This document shows, piece by piece, positions 24,379 to 35,531 of a stretch of 64,000 nucleotides of DNA (its first letter is position 1; each line of letters opens with the position of its first letter). The position numbers and the translations under genes were made by a program. The notes beneath the pieces were generated by a model that saw only the letters and a program-made list of their open reading frames with translations, ran no database searches and had not been told where the DNA came from. This DNA comes from Dipteris shenzhenensis (lineage: Eukaryota > Polypodiophyta > Polypodiopsida > Gleicheniales), in NCBI GenBank assembly GCA_047967505.1, contig CM106540.1; one strand, 5' to 3'.

Positions 24379-27300
24379 GATTGGATTTTGGATTCTGGTG
24401 CTTCATTCCATGTTACTCCCCATAGGGAATGGTTCTCCACTTATGACAGTGGAAAGACAGGTTGTGTGCATCTTGGAAATGACTATGCATGTGACATAGT
24501 GGGAGCAGGTGACATAAAGTTTTCTTTTGCAAATGGGTCTGCATTTGTTTTGAAACATGTGAGACATGTGCCTAAGCTGACCAAGAGTCTTATTTCAGTG
24601 GGTTAGCTAGATGATGCTGGTTTTCACACCACTTTTGGCTTTCAGAGTTGGAAAATTCAGAAGGGCTCTATGCTTTTGGCCAGGGGTGCCAAGTGTGGGA
24701 CTTTGTATCCCTTACATGTATCAGGGGTATTTGATCATGTTGTTGCAATAACCGAGCAGCCAAGCACTTCTTTGTGGCATTGCAGGTTGGGGCACATGAG
24801 CCAAAATGGAATGAAACTCTTATGCCGTTTGGGTTATGTACCACATTTGAGTTTCTCTGATTTTGAATTTTGTGAGCATTGTCTCTATGGCAAGCAGACT
24901 AAATCAGCCCATAAAAGAAGGGGAAAGAAAGAGTTTGAAATGCTTGATTTGGTGCATTTAGACGTATGTGGTCCCATGCCTACACGGTCATTAGGCAGGG
25001 CTGAATACTATGTGACATTCATTGATGATGCAACTAGGAAAGTGTGGGCTTATGCTATAGGTCGGAAGAGTGATGTGTTCTAGGTATTTCAGAAATGGCT
25101 GGCCTTGGTTGAGAATCAGTCAGGTAGAACGCTTAAATGCCTACGGACTGACAATGGTGGAGAGTATCTCTCTCATGACTTTCAGCATTTGTGTGATACA
25201 CGTGGGATTAAGAGGGAGCTCACATCCCCTCGTACTCCAGAGAAAAAAATCCAGTTGCAGAAAAGATGAACCGTACCATTCAAGAAAGGTTGCAATGCAT
25301 GCTTTCCAATGCAAGTCTTTCTGGTGGTTTTTGGGCTGAGGCAATGAAGATTGCAGTGCATGTCATCAATAGATCACCTAGTAAGAGTTTGGATGGTGGT
25401 ATTCCTGAAGAGGCATGGAGTGGCAAGAAGCCCTCTTACTCTCATTTGCGTATATTTGGGTGTGAGGCATATGCACATGTGCCAAAAGAGCTTCGAAAGA
25501 AGCTAGATCCTAAGTCTAGGAAATGCATCTTTTTGGGTTATGGTGAAAGTGGAGAGATGGGCTATCGTCTCTGGGATCCAGAAGCAAAGAAGATCATACG
25601 CAGCCATGATGTGGTCTTCAATGAGAAGAAGATGCATAAGGCACCCATGAGGGATGTGGAAATGAGGAGAATCACTTTCCAGGATGTGAATCCACCTGCA
25701 TATGTTGATAGACAGCAAGCTGTCCATGCACCAAATGTGCAAGAAATGGTACCACCAAGTACTCCCACAGGTATACAATCAAGGGTAGATGATGGGTCAT
25801 CTATTGGTGGAAATGATGAGCCAAATGTGGCTGATATGCAGGTGGGACAGCAAGTTGAAATGCCCTTGAGAAGATCATCTAGAGTGTCTAGACCGCCTGA
25901 TAAGTTTGTTCCAGGGGTAGACTATGTGATGCTTACTGATTGCGGGGAGCCTTCTTGCTACAGAGAGGCTATGATGCGCGAGGATCAACGCAAGTGGGAG
26001 TATGATATGCAATCAGAGATGAGTTCACTTATGAAGAATAAGACTTGGGACTTGGTTTCTTTGCCACATGGAAAGAAAGCATTGCCATGTAAATGGGTCT
26101 ACAAAATGAAGGTCACAGGTGATGATGTGCCTAGGTACAAGGCCCGCTTGGTCGCTAAAGGGTTCAAGCAAGAGAAGGGTGTGGACTTTCATGAGATATT
26201 CTCTTCGGTTGTGAAGATGACCACACTTAGATGCATGCTTGGACTAGTGGCATCAGAGGATATGGAGCTTATGCAGATGGATGTCAAGACAGCTTTCTTG
26301 CATGGGGATTTGCATGAGGAAATTTACATGGTGCAGCCAGAAGGCTTTGAAGAAAAGGGCAAAGAGCATTTAGTTTGCAAGCTAAAGAAGAGTCTTTATG
26401 GTCTTAAGCAAGCACCTAGAGAATGGTATCATAAGTTTGATGCTCTCATTCGGTCCCAGGGTTTTAGAAGGAGTGAAATTGATCACTGCCTCTATACTAA
26501 AAGGGCTAAGGATAATAGCCTGATAATCTTGGCACTATATGTGGATGATATGCTATTGGCTAGCAAGAATACTTATGAGCTAGATGCATTAAAGGCCAAG
26601 TTGCATGAGGCCTTTGATATGAAGGATTTGGGACTTGCAGGTCATATTCTTGGTATGCGCATCACGCGTGATCGGAGTAGGAAACTCCTTTGGCTTTCAC
26701 AAAAAGAGTATGTTACAAAAGTATTGTAGAGTTTCAATATGGAGGGAGGAAGCGTTTCAATATGGAGGGGGGGAAGGCAGTGAGTACTCCATTGCCTCCA
26801 TATGTGAAACTGAGTCATACAGATAGTCCCAAATCAGATGAGGAAAGGGCCATGATGGCCAAGGTTCCTTATGCATCAGCGGTTGGGAGTCTTATGTATG
26901 CTATGATAGCTACTAGACCAGACATTGCATTTGCAGTGGGAGTTGTTAGCCGGTATATGGCTAATCCAGGAAAGAGGCATTGGGAGGCAGTTAAGTGCAT
27001 CATGAGGTACATGAAGGCTACCACGGAGATGTGCATCTGCTTTGGTAAAGGCGACATGTGTGTACTTGGGTACACAGATTCAGACTATGCAGGGCATGTG
27101 GATAGTAGGACATCCACTTCTGGTTATGTGTTCACCTTTGTAGGTGGTGCAGTGTCGTGGATGTCTCGTGCACAGAAGTGCGTGGCTTTGTCTACCATAG
27201 AGGCTGAGTATGTTGCAGCCACAGAGGGTTGCAAGGAGGCTATATGGCTTGATCGGCTAGTGGGAGATTTGGGGATTCATATAGGTGTACCGACATTGCA

Positions 27301-27520
27301 TAGTGATTCCATGAGTGCTATTCAGCTAGCACGGAATCTGGTCTTTCATGCAAAGACCAAACACATTGAGGTCAGGTACCATTTCATCAGGGAGGTACTT
27401 GAGGATAAGCGCATAGAGCTTGTCAAGGTTCATACAGATGATAACCCTGCAGATATGCTGACGAAGAGTCTACCTAGTCAGCGGTTTGAGTATTGTCGTG
27501 TATTGACGGGCATTGGATAG
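24379..27520 (+). pseudogene. Copia pol: protease, integrase, RT, RNase H
   Basis: Protease has the catalytic DSGAS (about 24388). Integrase has the HHCC zinc region (HCRLGHMS, CEHCLYGKQ) and core blocks LDVCGPM, FIDDATRK and RTDNGGEY. RT starts near 25970 and has KTAFLHGDLHEEIYM and the YVDDML active site (about 26540). RNase H has YTDSDYAGH, LSTIEAEYVA and HSDSMSAIQLA. Lesions are TAG at 24604 and 25081, a one-base loss in an A run near 25245, TAG at 26727, and a 23-bp tandem duplication near 26731-26776. The rest is highly preserved, so decay is recent. Confidence 0.93.
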
Positions 27521-27561
27521 TATGCTCACTGGTTGTTCTCCCTTAAAGGCACATTGTCCTT

Positions 27562-27573
27562 TAAGTGGGAGGT
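27562..27573 (+). promoter_or_regulatory. Polypurine tract
   Basis: AAGTGGGAGGT-type purine run directly before the 3' LTR. It is the expected primer for plus-strand cDNA. Confidence 0.8.
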
Positions 27574-27756
27574 TGTGGGGGTTAAAGGTCACTGTGCCTT
27601 TACCCCGGTTATGTACAATACTCAAACACATATATAAATGAATGAAAAAAGAAGATTAGGGTGGTTTTGCACCCACCAAAACTTGTGTGGCTCTCTGTCT
27701 CTCTCTCTCTCTCTCTGTCTCTCCTTCCGTTCTTGCTTCCATTGAGAGCACTCTCA
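27574..27756 (+). repeat. Copia 3' LTR
   Basis: Near-identical to 21801-21982, with the same TG start and CA end, followed by the AGACG target duplication. Confidence 0.95.
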
Positions 27757-27891
27757 AGACGCACACGGTAGGCGTATCCGAAGTCGACCACAAGGATCGA
27801 ACACACACACACAACGACATGAACCAGAGCCTCAACCACCAAGACCCATGCGGGTTTTACAAAACTTGATGGGGAAGGATGGCTTATACGC

Positions 27892-27893
<2 letters not shown>

Positions 27894-27964
<71 letters not shown>
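27894..27964. repeat. (AG)n microsatellite
   Basis: About 70 bp of nearly pure GA dinucleotide repeat. Predicted Ser/Leu frames through it are artefacts. Confidence 0.97.
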
Positions 27965-27973
<9 letters not shown>

Positions 27974-28167
27974 TAGTTCATTGTGCATAATTGCCCCATT
28001 TTTTGGGCTAATAGTTTTAACAAAGGCCAATGAGGAAAATTTGGAATTTATGAAATTTAAAAACTCCCCTATTTGAGCTTTGCCATAGTAGAACCATTGC
28101 TAAGGCTACCTCCAAGCCAACAAACATTGAAACGTCAAGGGTATTGGATACCATGTAGAAAGAAGAA

Positions 28168-28247
28168 GTGCATGATTGATGTATAAAGAGCTTTTATTCA
28201 TCAAAGTGTGCATGATTGATGTATAAAGAGCTTTTATTCATCAAAGT
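28168..28247. repeat. 40-bp tandem duplication
   Basis: Two adjacent identical 40-bp units, starting at 28168 and 28208. This is a recent slippage or repair duplication in the 3' flank of the receptor kinase gene. Confidence 0.9.
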
Positions 28248-28499
28248 GTGCCTAGATGATACCAGCCAACAAATTTGGAGGAAGTTATTTGTAACTAGCC
28301 AGTCCTTATTAACCTACCCTAGACACGACCTAGGACGGAGTATAGTTTAGTTGCGTGTTCAATATTTGGAGAGGCAAGACTGCAGTAGGAGGAACGAGGA
28401 GCAGCGACAACAGCAGCTCTACCAGACATGTGAACCAAATTAATCGAGAATTTGCAGAGACTATAAGGGTGGTGTTGAAGGGTATGGCAAATCAGCTTG

Positions 28500-31001
28500 T
28501 TAATTTACAAGGACGATTGCAGAGGGAGAATCCGCGGAAGGACGAGAGAGACGACGAGGAGCAGCATCCTGAGCTAGCGGGGATCTGCGGCGTGCTCGCA
28601 CAACGTAAGTCAAGTCGAGAGGCGGATCAGGCACCTCAACGTGCCCCTCCAACATCAGCAATACTGTGCTCATCGCTGGCCTCGAGCTCGGATCATCCTG
28701 TATGCACCAGAACGCCACTTTTATCAGTCGCTCCACCTTCTCCTCCTCTGCAGCTTCCCAACTTTCACTCCCTTGTAGCTGCCTGTCAACCACCTCCATC
28801 ACCTTTCCCGCCTCCGCATGCTGCACTGCCCATGCCGGAAAATACCACTCCTCGGTTGCCACCGATAGAACCAGATTTTTCCGCCCTCCTATCAACTCCA
28901 GCAGCACCATCCCGTAGCTGAACACGTCGCTCCTGTCCGTGATAGGCAGGTTTAGAAACCATTCCGGTGCCATGTACCCCGGCGTTCCTCTCATTGCTGT
29001 CACCGTTCGGCTTTGCGCCCTGTCCAGCAGTTTCGACAGCCCAAAATCTGCCAGCTTTGCGTTGAAATTCTCGTCCAGTAGTATGTTCTGAGGCTTCACA
29101 TCCAAATGCACTACAGCATCTCTCGACTCGTCATGGAGAAAGGCCAATCCTCGTGCCGTGTCCACAGCGATTTTGTAACGGGTCTCACAAGGGAGAGATC
29201 GTCGCTGGCCTGTATTGTCGTGAAAAATCCACCGGTCCAGTGAGCCATTGGACATGTATTCGTAAATCAGGAGCCTGTGCGATCCCTCCGCGCAGAAGCC
29301 GCGCAGCCGCACCAGGTTGATGTGATTTATGTTCCCCAGTGTGGCAACTTCGGCTCGAAATTGCTTGCTACCCTGTGCCTCAGCAATCTCCAATTGCTTC
29401 ACGGCTACTGTTGTAGTATCACGAAGAGTACCCTGGAACACGGATCCCGAGCCACCGCTGCCTAAACTAGTTTTGAAATTGTCTGTTGCTGCTTGCAACT
29501 CCTTGTATGAAAAGCGTGGGGGCAAGCCCGGCAAGGCCTCTAGAAAAGCATCGTCTTCCGACGGTGGAGCCATGAGATGATGTCGGATAATCAATCCAAT
29601 GACGAGAACAAGAGAGATGATGAAGCCTGACCCTCCTACAGCTACACCTAGGATCAGACGTGAGCGGTTCCTCTTAAGAGGAGGAGAACCAACTACTTTC
29701 AGATAGGCGGTTACAGTCGGATCAGAATTGTACTCCATTGTTGAGATAGTGTCGTACTGATAGCAAACACGTGAAGAGTTTTTGTAGAAGGCGGCAACAC
29801 AAGAGCAATTGGAAAGACACGACTCCTGACATTCCTCGGTGGTCATAATTCTTTGAGCAGTGTATGTATTTGCGTAATAGTCTACGCCTTGGAGCGCCCG
29901 AAGCTGCTGATAGGAAACGGAGGTCGCATTGGTGCAATTCAGAGGGTGTAAAAGGGCGCAACCTTGCCGAAGATCGGAAGCGTTTACCGCTCTGAAATCG
30001 ACACTATTGGGACAAGAACAATTCTTTACGCCACTACATAGACCGTACGACCCGCAATACGTTGGAAGTTTGCAAAGGGCATTGAAATACCCACCAAAGA
30101 ACTCATTGTCTACGATTTGGCCGAGCTGAGTTGATTGGTAGTACGCTCGGATGTCCCCGTCCGGATCTATTTTCATGAAGCGGAAGCCATCGCCAGTTTG
30201 GCGAGTGCTGAATTGCACAGCGTGAGTCACAATGCCGGTATTCGCTTCTTGACATTGTGGCGTCAATACTTCTTGCACGAGAGCGACAGACGATCCATCT
30301 GGAGCATATAAGATATCTGTGCGATTACAAACAGAGTGCAGGGTACCATTTAGAGAGGTGTCTTGTACGATGTAGTTCAGGAGCTGATAGGGGACATTTG
30401 CTTCTCCGTTCAAGCTGGCGTAAAGAACAGCTCCTCCGGGTTCGGCCTTCAAACTGAAGTTGCCTTCAGCGAAGCTATCCCAAGAGACGCTGGACGTAGC
30501 AACTGCGCCAGTGACCAGGCGTTGGCCCACAACCAGCGTATCTGTGGGATGCTCGAAGCTTTGCCACACGATGTCTCTGGCAGTATCGTTCCCACTGAGC
30601 ATCAACAGGTTGCCAGTGTCGTTCATGAGGGCCATCTTGATACCAGAGGAATTAGTCGACCATGCCACAAAATCATCGGCATCTTTCAGCATGAGCTTCC
30701 CATCTCTTCCCAGAGAGAGTGTGGCACGGGAAGAGACAGGATGGTTGCGGTTGGCAGTCCACACAACGGTTGTGTTGAAGCGAGTGCTAAGGACGACGAG
30801 GAACTTAAGGCTGGGGTCGAGGCGGTGAGCGTAGAACTGCCAAGAATAAGAGGCGCTGGCGCTGAGGAGGATGGGGAGGCTACTGTTAGCAGAGAAGGTC
30901 CATGCAGAGTGGAGAGGGAAGAGAGCTGCAGAGGCCGCGGCAAGGGGGGAGATGAAGAAGGAGAAGGGGAAGGCAAGGAGGGGTAGCAAGAGTGCGGCCA
31001 T
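28500..31001 (-). CDS. G-type lectin S-receptor-like Ser/Thr kinase
   Basis: An intact, intronless 833-residue receptor kinase. Residues 1-25 form a signal peptide. A bulb-type mannose-lectin domain covers about 34-160 (WTANRNHPV, WQSFEHPTDTL). An EGF-like Cys cluster lies at 310-349 and a PAN/apple-type region at 356-438. One transmembrane helix spans about 449-472, then a cytoplasmic kinase at about 509-785. The kinase has the P-loop GSGGSGSVF (514-522), Lys535, HLDVKPQN with catalytic Asp634, DFG (652-654) and GTPGYMAPEW. It lacks Arg before Asp634, as in the SD2-5-type subgroup. The family acts at the plasma membrane in ligand-triggered signalling, often in defence or stress, but the ligand here is unknown. 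All core catalytic residues are present. Confidence 0.95.
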   Translation of the reverse strand: MAALLLPLLAFPFSFFISPLAAASAALFPLHSAWTFSANSSLPILLSASASYSWQFYAHRLDPSLKFLVVLSTRFNTTVVWTANRNHPVSSRATLSLGRDGKLMLKDADDFVAWSTNSSGIKMALMNDTGNLLMLSGNDTARDIVWQSFEHPTDTLVVGQRLVTGAVATSSVSWDSFAEGNFSLKAEPGGAVLYASLNGEANVPYQLLNYIVQDTSLNGTLHSVCNRTDILYAPDGSSVALVQEVLTPQCQEANTGIVTHAVQFSTRQTGDGFRFMKIDPDGDIRAYYQSTQLGQIVDNEFFGGYFNALCKLPTYCGSYGLCSGVKNCSCPNSVDFRAVNASDLRQGCALLHPLNCTNATSVSYQQLRALQGVDYYANTYTAQRIMTTEECQESCLSNCSCVAAFYKNSSRVCYQYDTISTMEYNSDPTVTAYLKVVGSPPLKRNRSRLILGVAVGGSGFIISLVLVIGLIIRHHLMAPPSEDDAFLEALPGLPPRFSYKELQAATDNFKTSLGSGGSGSVFQGTLRDTTTVAVKQLEIAEAQGSKQFRAEVATLGNINHINLVRLRGFCAEGSHRLLIYEYMSNGSLDRWIFHDNTGQRRSLPCETRYKIAVDTARGLAFLHDESRDAVVHLDVKPQNILLDENFNAKLADFGLSKLLDRAQSRTVTAMRGTPGYMAPEWFLNLPITDRSDVFSYGMVLLELIGGRKNLVLSVATEEWYFPAWAVQHAEAGKVMEVVDRQLQGSESWEAAEEEKVERLIKVAFWCIQDDPSSRPAMSTVLLMLEGHVEVPDPPLDLTYVVRARRRSPLAQDAAPRRLSRPSADSPSAIVLVN

Positions 31002-32120
31002 GGCGGAGGAGAAAGTGCAGTGGAGGAATTGAAGGACTGGTTGTTATAGATGAGTGCTCAGTGAAGGACTTGTTGTTAGAGATGAGTGAAGGAAGAGACA
31101 GTCGTGAGCGTCTAGTACGTTGAGACCGCAGAGACACGCCATCCAGTCCCATCAACTTTCGAAGAAATCACACGCCATCTCACAATACTTACCTCCCTAC
31201 ATGGTTATGATTTGCCTTCTCTTTTGGGTGAGTGTACTTACATCCCATCGTACAAGGAGTTACATTGCCAGGCCAAGGCGGACTTCATAAGTCATTGTGT
31301 CATAGGAGATGAATGTTAGCTTTACCGTGCACAAGAGCATTGCGGGGGTCTCACTTTCTTTCACCTACTATAGTGGGGCTCTAGTGTGGAGGGTTGAGGA
31401 TGAACACAAACTAGATGATGTTCGCTTTAGTGTGCATAAGACGACTGAGATTCTCGCTCTCGCTTTCCCTTACCTACTATTCGATACGATTCCTAGTGTG
31501 GAGCGTTGAATATGAAAAAGATAACTACAACAGGATGGCTAGGGTCCCTGACTTTTTAGGCAAGTTTGAACCATTTTGTGAAAGCCAGCATTGAAAATAA
31601 ACACTCCTTATTTCATGTTGCATTTCGAGAGGAATTTATAGGCTCCATTTGAATCGCTAGGGTGCAGTTCCCCAATAAGGGAATATGTAGCACCACGTAG
31701 GAAGTGATGCCATTCATCGCCTCTAGATTTTGGTTGGATGAAAACATGGATGTTTGTTAGCCATGATTTATGTCTTCATAAATGCGATGTTTTCATTACT
31801 AGCTACATAGGCAATAGGCCATGCATCAATGACATAGAGCATGCATCTAAGATAAAGTGCACTAACATGCATTCAAATCGGATGTGGTCTCTTCACTTTG
31901 GTGCCTACGTAGGCAATAGACCATGCATCAATGACATGGCATGTGCATCTAAGACATAAAAACAAATAATACCATTAGATTTACAAATTACACAAACTAG
32001 ATATCTAAATTTAGAGTTGTAATAAGATGTCACAACTTAAAAACATGCACAAGGAAAAAGAGCTAAATTAGAAAAGAGCAAAGTTGAAACCAATGCTATG
32101 TAGTGCAAAGGGGACGAGAT
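31002..32120. other. 5' flank of receptor kinase and spacer
   Basis: No coding region seen. An imperfect duplication of about 102 bp occurs at 31803-31960, in which a segment containing CCATGCATCAATGACAT appears twice. I could not identify a convincing TATA box for the kinase gene. Confidence 0.5.
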
Positions 32121-32121
32121 G

Positions 32122-32124
<3 letters not shown>

Positions 32125-32214
<90 letters not shown>

Positions 32215-32217
32215 CCC
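32125..32217. repeat. (TC)n microsatellite
   Basis: About 90 bp of TC repeat with a few TT interruptions. Confidence 0.97.
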
Positions 32218-32339
32218 TCTAATAAAATTTTGGCTAAATACCAAAAGTTTGCAAAAGAGCATTCAGATTTAGCCTAGTTGTACTATGAGTTTGTTTATGT
32301 ATATGCCTACATGTGTGTGCACCAATAAGATTTGTCTGT

Positions 32340-32460
32340 GCCTGCATGAATGCATGCATGTGTGTGTGTGTGTGCGGGCGCATGTGTGGAGTGTACGCAT
32401 GAGTGAGTGCATGTATGTGTGTGTTCGTATGCATATGTTCATGCAGTTTTGCATGTGTGT
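32340..32460. repeat. TG-rich, GCATG-rich simple repeat
   Basis: Degenerate (TG)n with interspersed GCATGCAT-type palindromic words, directly abutting the LINE fragment. Confidence 0.8.
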
Positions 32461-32665
32461 GCTGTGGATCAACTGGATACCAGTGATCCAAGCGAGCCTG
32501 GTAAGAGGATTGTACATTGTGTGGAAAGGTATAACCCATAGGATGTAATTCTTTCCAAAAATCAAGAAGATCAACATGGAGTAAAAACTGAGACCAAATC
32601 TGCCTTTCAGAGGCCAATATGTGAGTATTCCCAGAAGTATTATCACCCTGATGCGGAGCACACAT
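32455..32665 (-). pseudogene. LINE endonuclease fragment
   Basis: A 70-residue minus-strand reading (HQGDNTSGNTHILASERQ ... YQARLDHWYPV) aligns with the endonuclease of the LINE at 42.8-47.1 kb (QGDNTSRHDHMLSPERH ... YQARLDQWYSV). It is cut at both ends, with no poly-A, so it is an isolated internal fragment of the same or a sister family. Confidence 0.85.
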
Positions 32666-33285
32666 GTACGTGAGTCAAAATGACAAGAACTTGTCAAGAA
32701 TCTTGGAGAGCCACATTCACATTCATACATACTGGTAGTCTTCTAGCTTTGTGTGCCTCATTTGACTATGTATTAGTTACCAAAATAGTCTCAACATGAG
32801 GATTCTAGGTTTGAAATGTAGGTGCAAGACTACAAGACAAAATTAGAAATTTCAGGCAGGCATTCACTACCTTCACCCCCAATCATCTACTTTTATAAAG
32901 GCCTTATTGACTAGCGACCATAGTGAACACATGTGATACATACAAAGAAAGTACCTATTTCACTCTTTCATTCAAAGTTCCCTTTGTACTTTAACCACTT
33001 TACCATTCATACAAAGACATAAATTTGACGTAAATAAAAGAACTGCACCACTTTTCAACTTCTGCATCAACATAAGAAACTCCTTGTCAATTTTGTTGCA
33101 TGTCTATCCGTCCTTGGAATTTAGTGATGAATTGCATACTTTGAAGGACTATCACAATAGCCACTCATGGGTGATTCACATGCCTTCAAAATCTAGGACT
33201 CACATTTGTGTCATATGTGCACCTTGGAGATGCTCCCCAAAATTCTCACTAGGGAAAGTAGCTCGAGGTTCATAACACGTGCATG
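32666..33285. other. Spacer
   Basis: No gene, element or marked repeat that I can support. Confidence 0.4.
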
Positions 33286-33289
33286 TCAG

Positions 33290-33442
33290 AGAGAGAGAGA
33301 GCATGTGCATGTGCGCGTGCATGCGGGGGGACACACATGCGCACATGCATGCACACACACGAATGTGCATGCGCGCACAGACACGCACATGTGTGCGCGC
33401 ACGCACACACACACACAATTTCTACACTCTTACATATTCACA

Positions 33443-33480
<38 letters not shown>

Positions 33481-33503
33481 TTTTTCTTAATATTTATCTC
33501 ATT

Positions 33504-33544
<41 letters not shown>

Positions 33545-33545
33545 T
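33290..33545. repeat. (CA)n and GCATGC compound microsatellite
   Basis: Mixed purine-pyrimidine alternation (CATGCGCG-type) followed by two long (CA)n runs, a Z-DNA-prone sequence. Thr/His-rich frames here are artefacts. Confidence 0.95.
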
Positions 33546-35180
33546 TTGCTCAATAAGAATTTCCACCCTTTTCCCCCCCTTTTTTCCCCATCTATGTTTG
33601 GTCCTTGTGTCAAAGTTTTTTAGAAGTAAATTATTAATTTTATTGGCCCCCCCAACCCCTACCACACTCTTGTCAATTTTTAAGTTTGTTTATGTATGAT
33701 TATCACCCCCACTCTTGTGAAATTTTACACAATTCCCCCCCCCTTCTTATTTCTTTTCTTATGCTTTACCATTTTATGCTCGTGAAGGTTACTAAAGGGG
33801 AGAGCCTTCTTCTAATGCTCAAGAATGTGCAAGGGCAGTGATGGCGTTAAAGACATAAGAGGGATACTGTGCAAAAGAAGCTGGACAACAGTGAGTGGAA
33901 TGAGCCAAGGCACCAAGAGAGGGAAAGGTAACATTCCAAAAGCATAGTAAGAAGGACAATGCTAGTGAGCTTGCCTATCATCAACTCCGGGTGGGTAGGT
34001 AAGACGGGAGTGGTTAAGTAAAGGAGGTTAAGTTAGGGGGAGAAAAGTGAATCCTATAGGAAAATTATGAAGGGTAATAAGCATATAAGAAGGGAAGGAG
34101 GTATAGAAAAGATCCTTGCCAAAATTCCTTGTTGAAAATGAATGAAAATATTGTCTCAAACCCATAAATCATATAATTCTCATATCGATAACTAATTCAC
34201 GCCAATACATCACCTGCTTGCTTCCTATTACTTAGTCCACCACTTCCCTCCACCCTTTGTTAGTAACGACCATCCCTTACTCATCATGGGTGCTCCCAAT
34301 GTGCTTACTTTTCCTCCTTATGCATCTCCTCCTTAAGTGCTTGCATCTTCTCACTTGTGGCTTGACACTTATTCCACCGTCACCACCTTTCCGTAACTGC
34401 CATGCACTCCACACTTAATACTACCCCACCGTTTCACTCTACTTATATATGCTTCTCTTTGCTTTGTTCACATCTCCTCATTCACGTCATAAAGCCTCGC
34501 CTCTTTTGCCCTTCTTGGCCTTCACAGCTCCAGCACGGCTTCTTACTGGTATGCCTCACCTTTTTGACTCTCTGCCTTACGGACTCTCTACACACACAGT
34601 TCGTCTTCTTGCTTGGGACTGCAGCTTTGTCATAGCCTCATCGCCTTCCTTCACGACTCCTTGTCTATTGCCGTATTTGCTCACGGCTCTCCCTTGATGC
34701 TGGATAGCCCTTAGCGACTTCACTTCCTGCTGTGCTTTCTCCTTCCCTTCTGGCTACGGCCTTCTTCATTCACTTTCACCTTTCCTCATTCGCAGTTCAA
34801 GAGCTTGTTTACTTGTTGTCAAGACTTGAAGACTCCCTCCATGCCTCCTTGCCTCCGCGATCTTCATTTGATTACCCTTCTTGCCCTCCTTGCCTCTGCG
34901 GTCTTCCATTGTGTGACTCTCAACCTCTTGAAGATTGTCGTGTGCTGCGCCACTCTCACCTTGCCTTTGTTCTTCTAGACCGTTCGCCCTCTTACGTGTT
35001 GGATGGCAGTCCACGCTTTTTTGGATGAGTCAATCGTATGGTTGACTATGGTCTCGTTAAGTTTCACTGATTCCCTTGGTATTAATAGGTTCGTGCAGGC
35101 TTTATTAATTTGCTTAGTTCCCCCTTAATTTTTAAACTTTGCTTCTACTTACATTCTAATTGTTTCATTTTTAACATTGT
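33546..35180. other. Intergenic, pyrimidine-rich on plus strand
   Basis: CT-rich DNA with several short open frames (for example 34402-34697 and 34732-35028) rich in Ser, Leu and Pro. None has a recognisable domain and all look compositional. Confidence 0.45.
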
Positions 35181-35189
35181 ATTAAACCG

Positions 35190-35443
35190 TGACAAAATAT
35201 GAAGAGGGGAGAGGAGAAGCGTGGAGATGAGGAGAGAGGGCACAGCTAGAGAGCACACCACAAATGACTAACTGTACACTAGATTTAGTTGAAAAAATAG
35301 AATATATACAAACCCATTTAGGGTTAGGGGATCTAACCCTTTTCTTTATAGCTCTCTATAAGGTTAGTGCTATGCACATATGATCACGTGATGGTGCTAT
35401 GCACACATGATTGACACATGATGTTGAGAGTGAACTCTCAACA
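35190..35443 (-). repeat. Probable Copia 3' LTR
   Basis: On the minus strand the LTR begins TGTTGAGAGT at 35443, directly after a purine tract (35452-35444) that follows the RNase H frame. Its first 22 bases are a near-perfect palindrome (35422-35443). The far end is not certain, since no second LTR is present to compare. Confidence 0.6.
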
Positions 35444-35531
35444 CCTTTCCTCAAGATCAACATCATGAAATAGGCCTTCCCTCAAGATGATGATTCTCGA
35501 GAATCGAAGAAGGACTGAGCATTACATTCCA

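Larger units (their letters stand above)
21801..27756 (+). mobile_element. Full-length Copia LTR retrotransposon
   Basis: The element is 5956 bp with LTRs of 182 and 183 bp at both ends, each running TG...CA. The flanking bases AGACG (21796-21800 and 27757-27761) are an exact 5-bp target-site duplication, so the boundaries are secure. A primer-binding site TGGTATCAGAGC (21985-21996) matches the 3' end of initiator tRNA-Met. A polypurine tract abuts the 3' LTR. Gene order is gag, protease, integrase, RT, RNase H, which places it in Ty1/copia. The LTRs differ by about two substitutions and two small length changes, so insertion is recent. The pol frame has several stops and frameshifts, so it is not autonomous now. 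Confidence 0.97.

Noticed and set aside
33279-33699. His/Thr-rich frames on the plus strand
   Set aside because: They are translations of (CA)n and CATGCG repeats.
34402-35028. Overlapping Ser/Leu/Pro-rich plus-strand ORFs
   Set aside because: CT-rich composition explains them, and there is no recognisable family.
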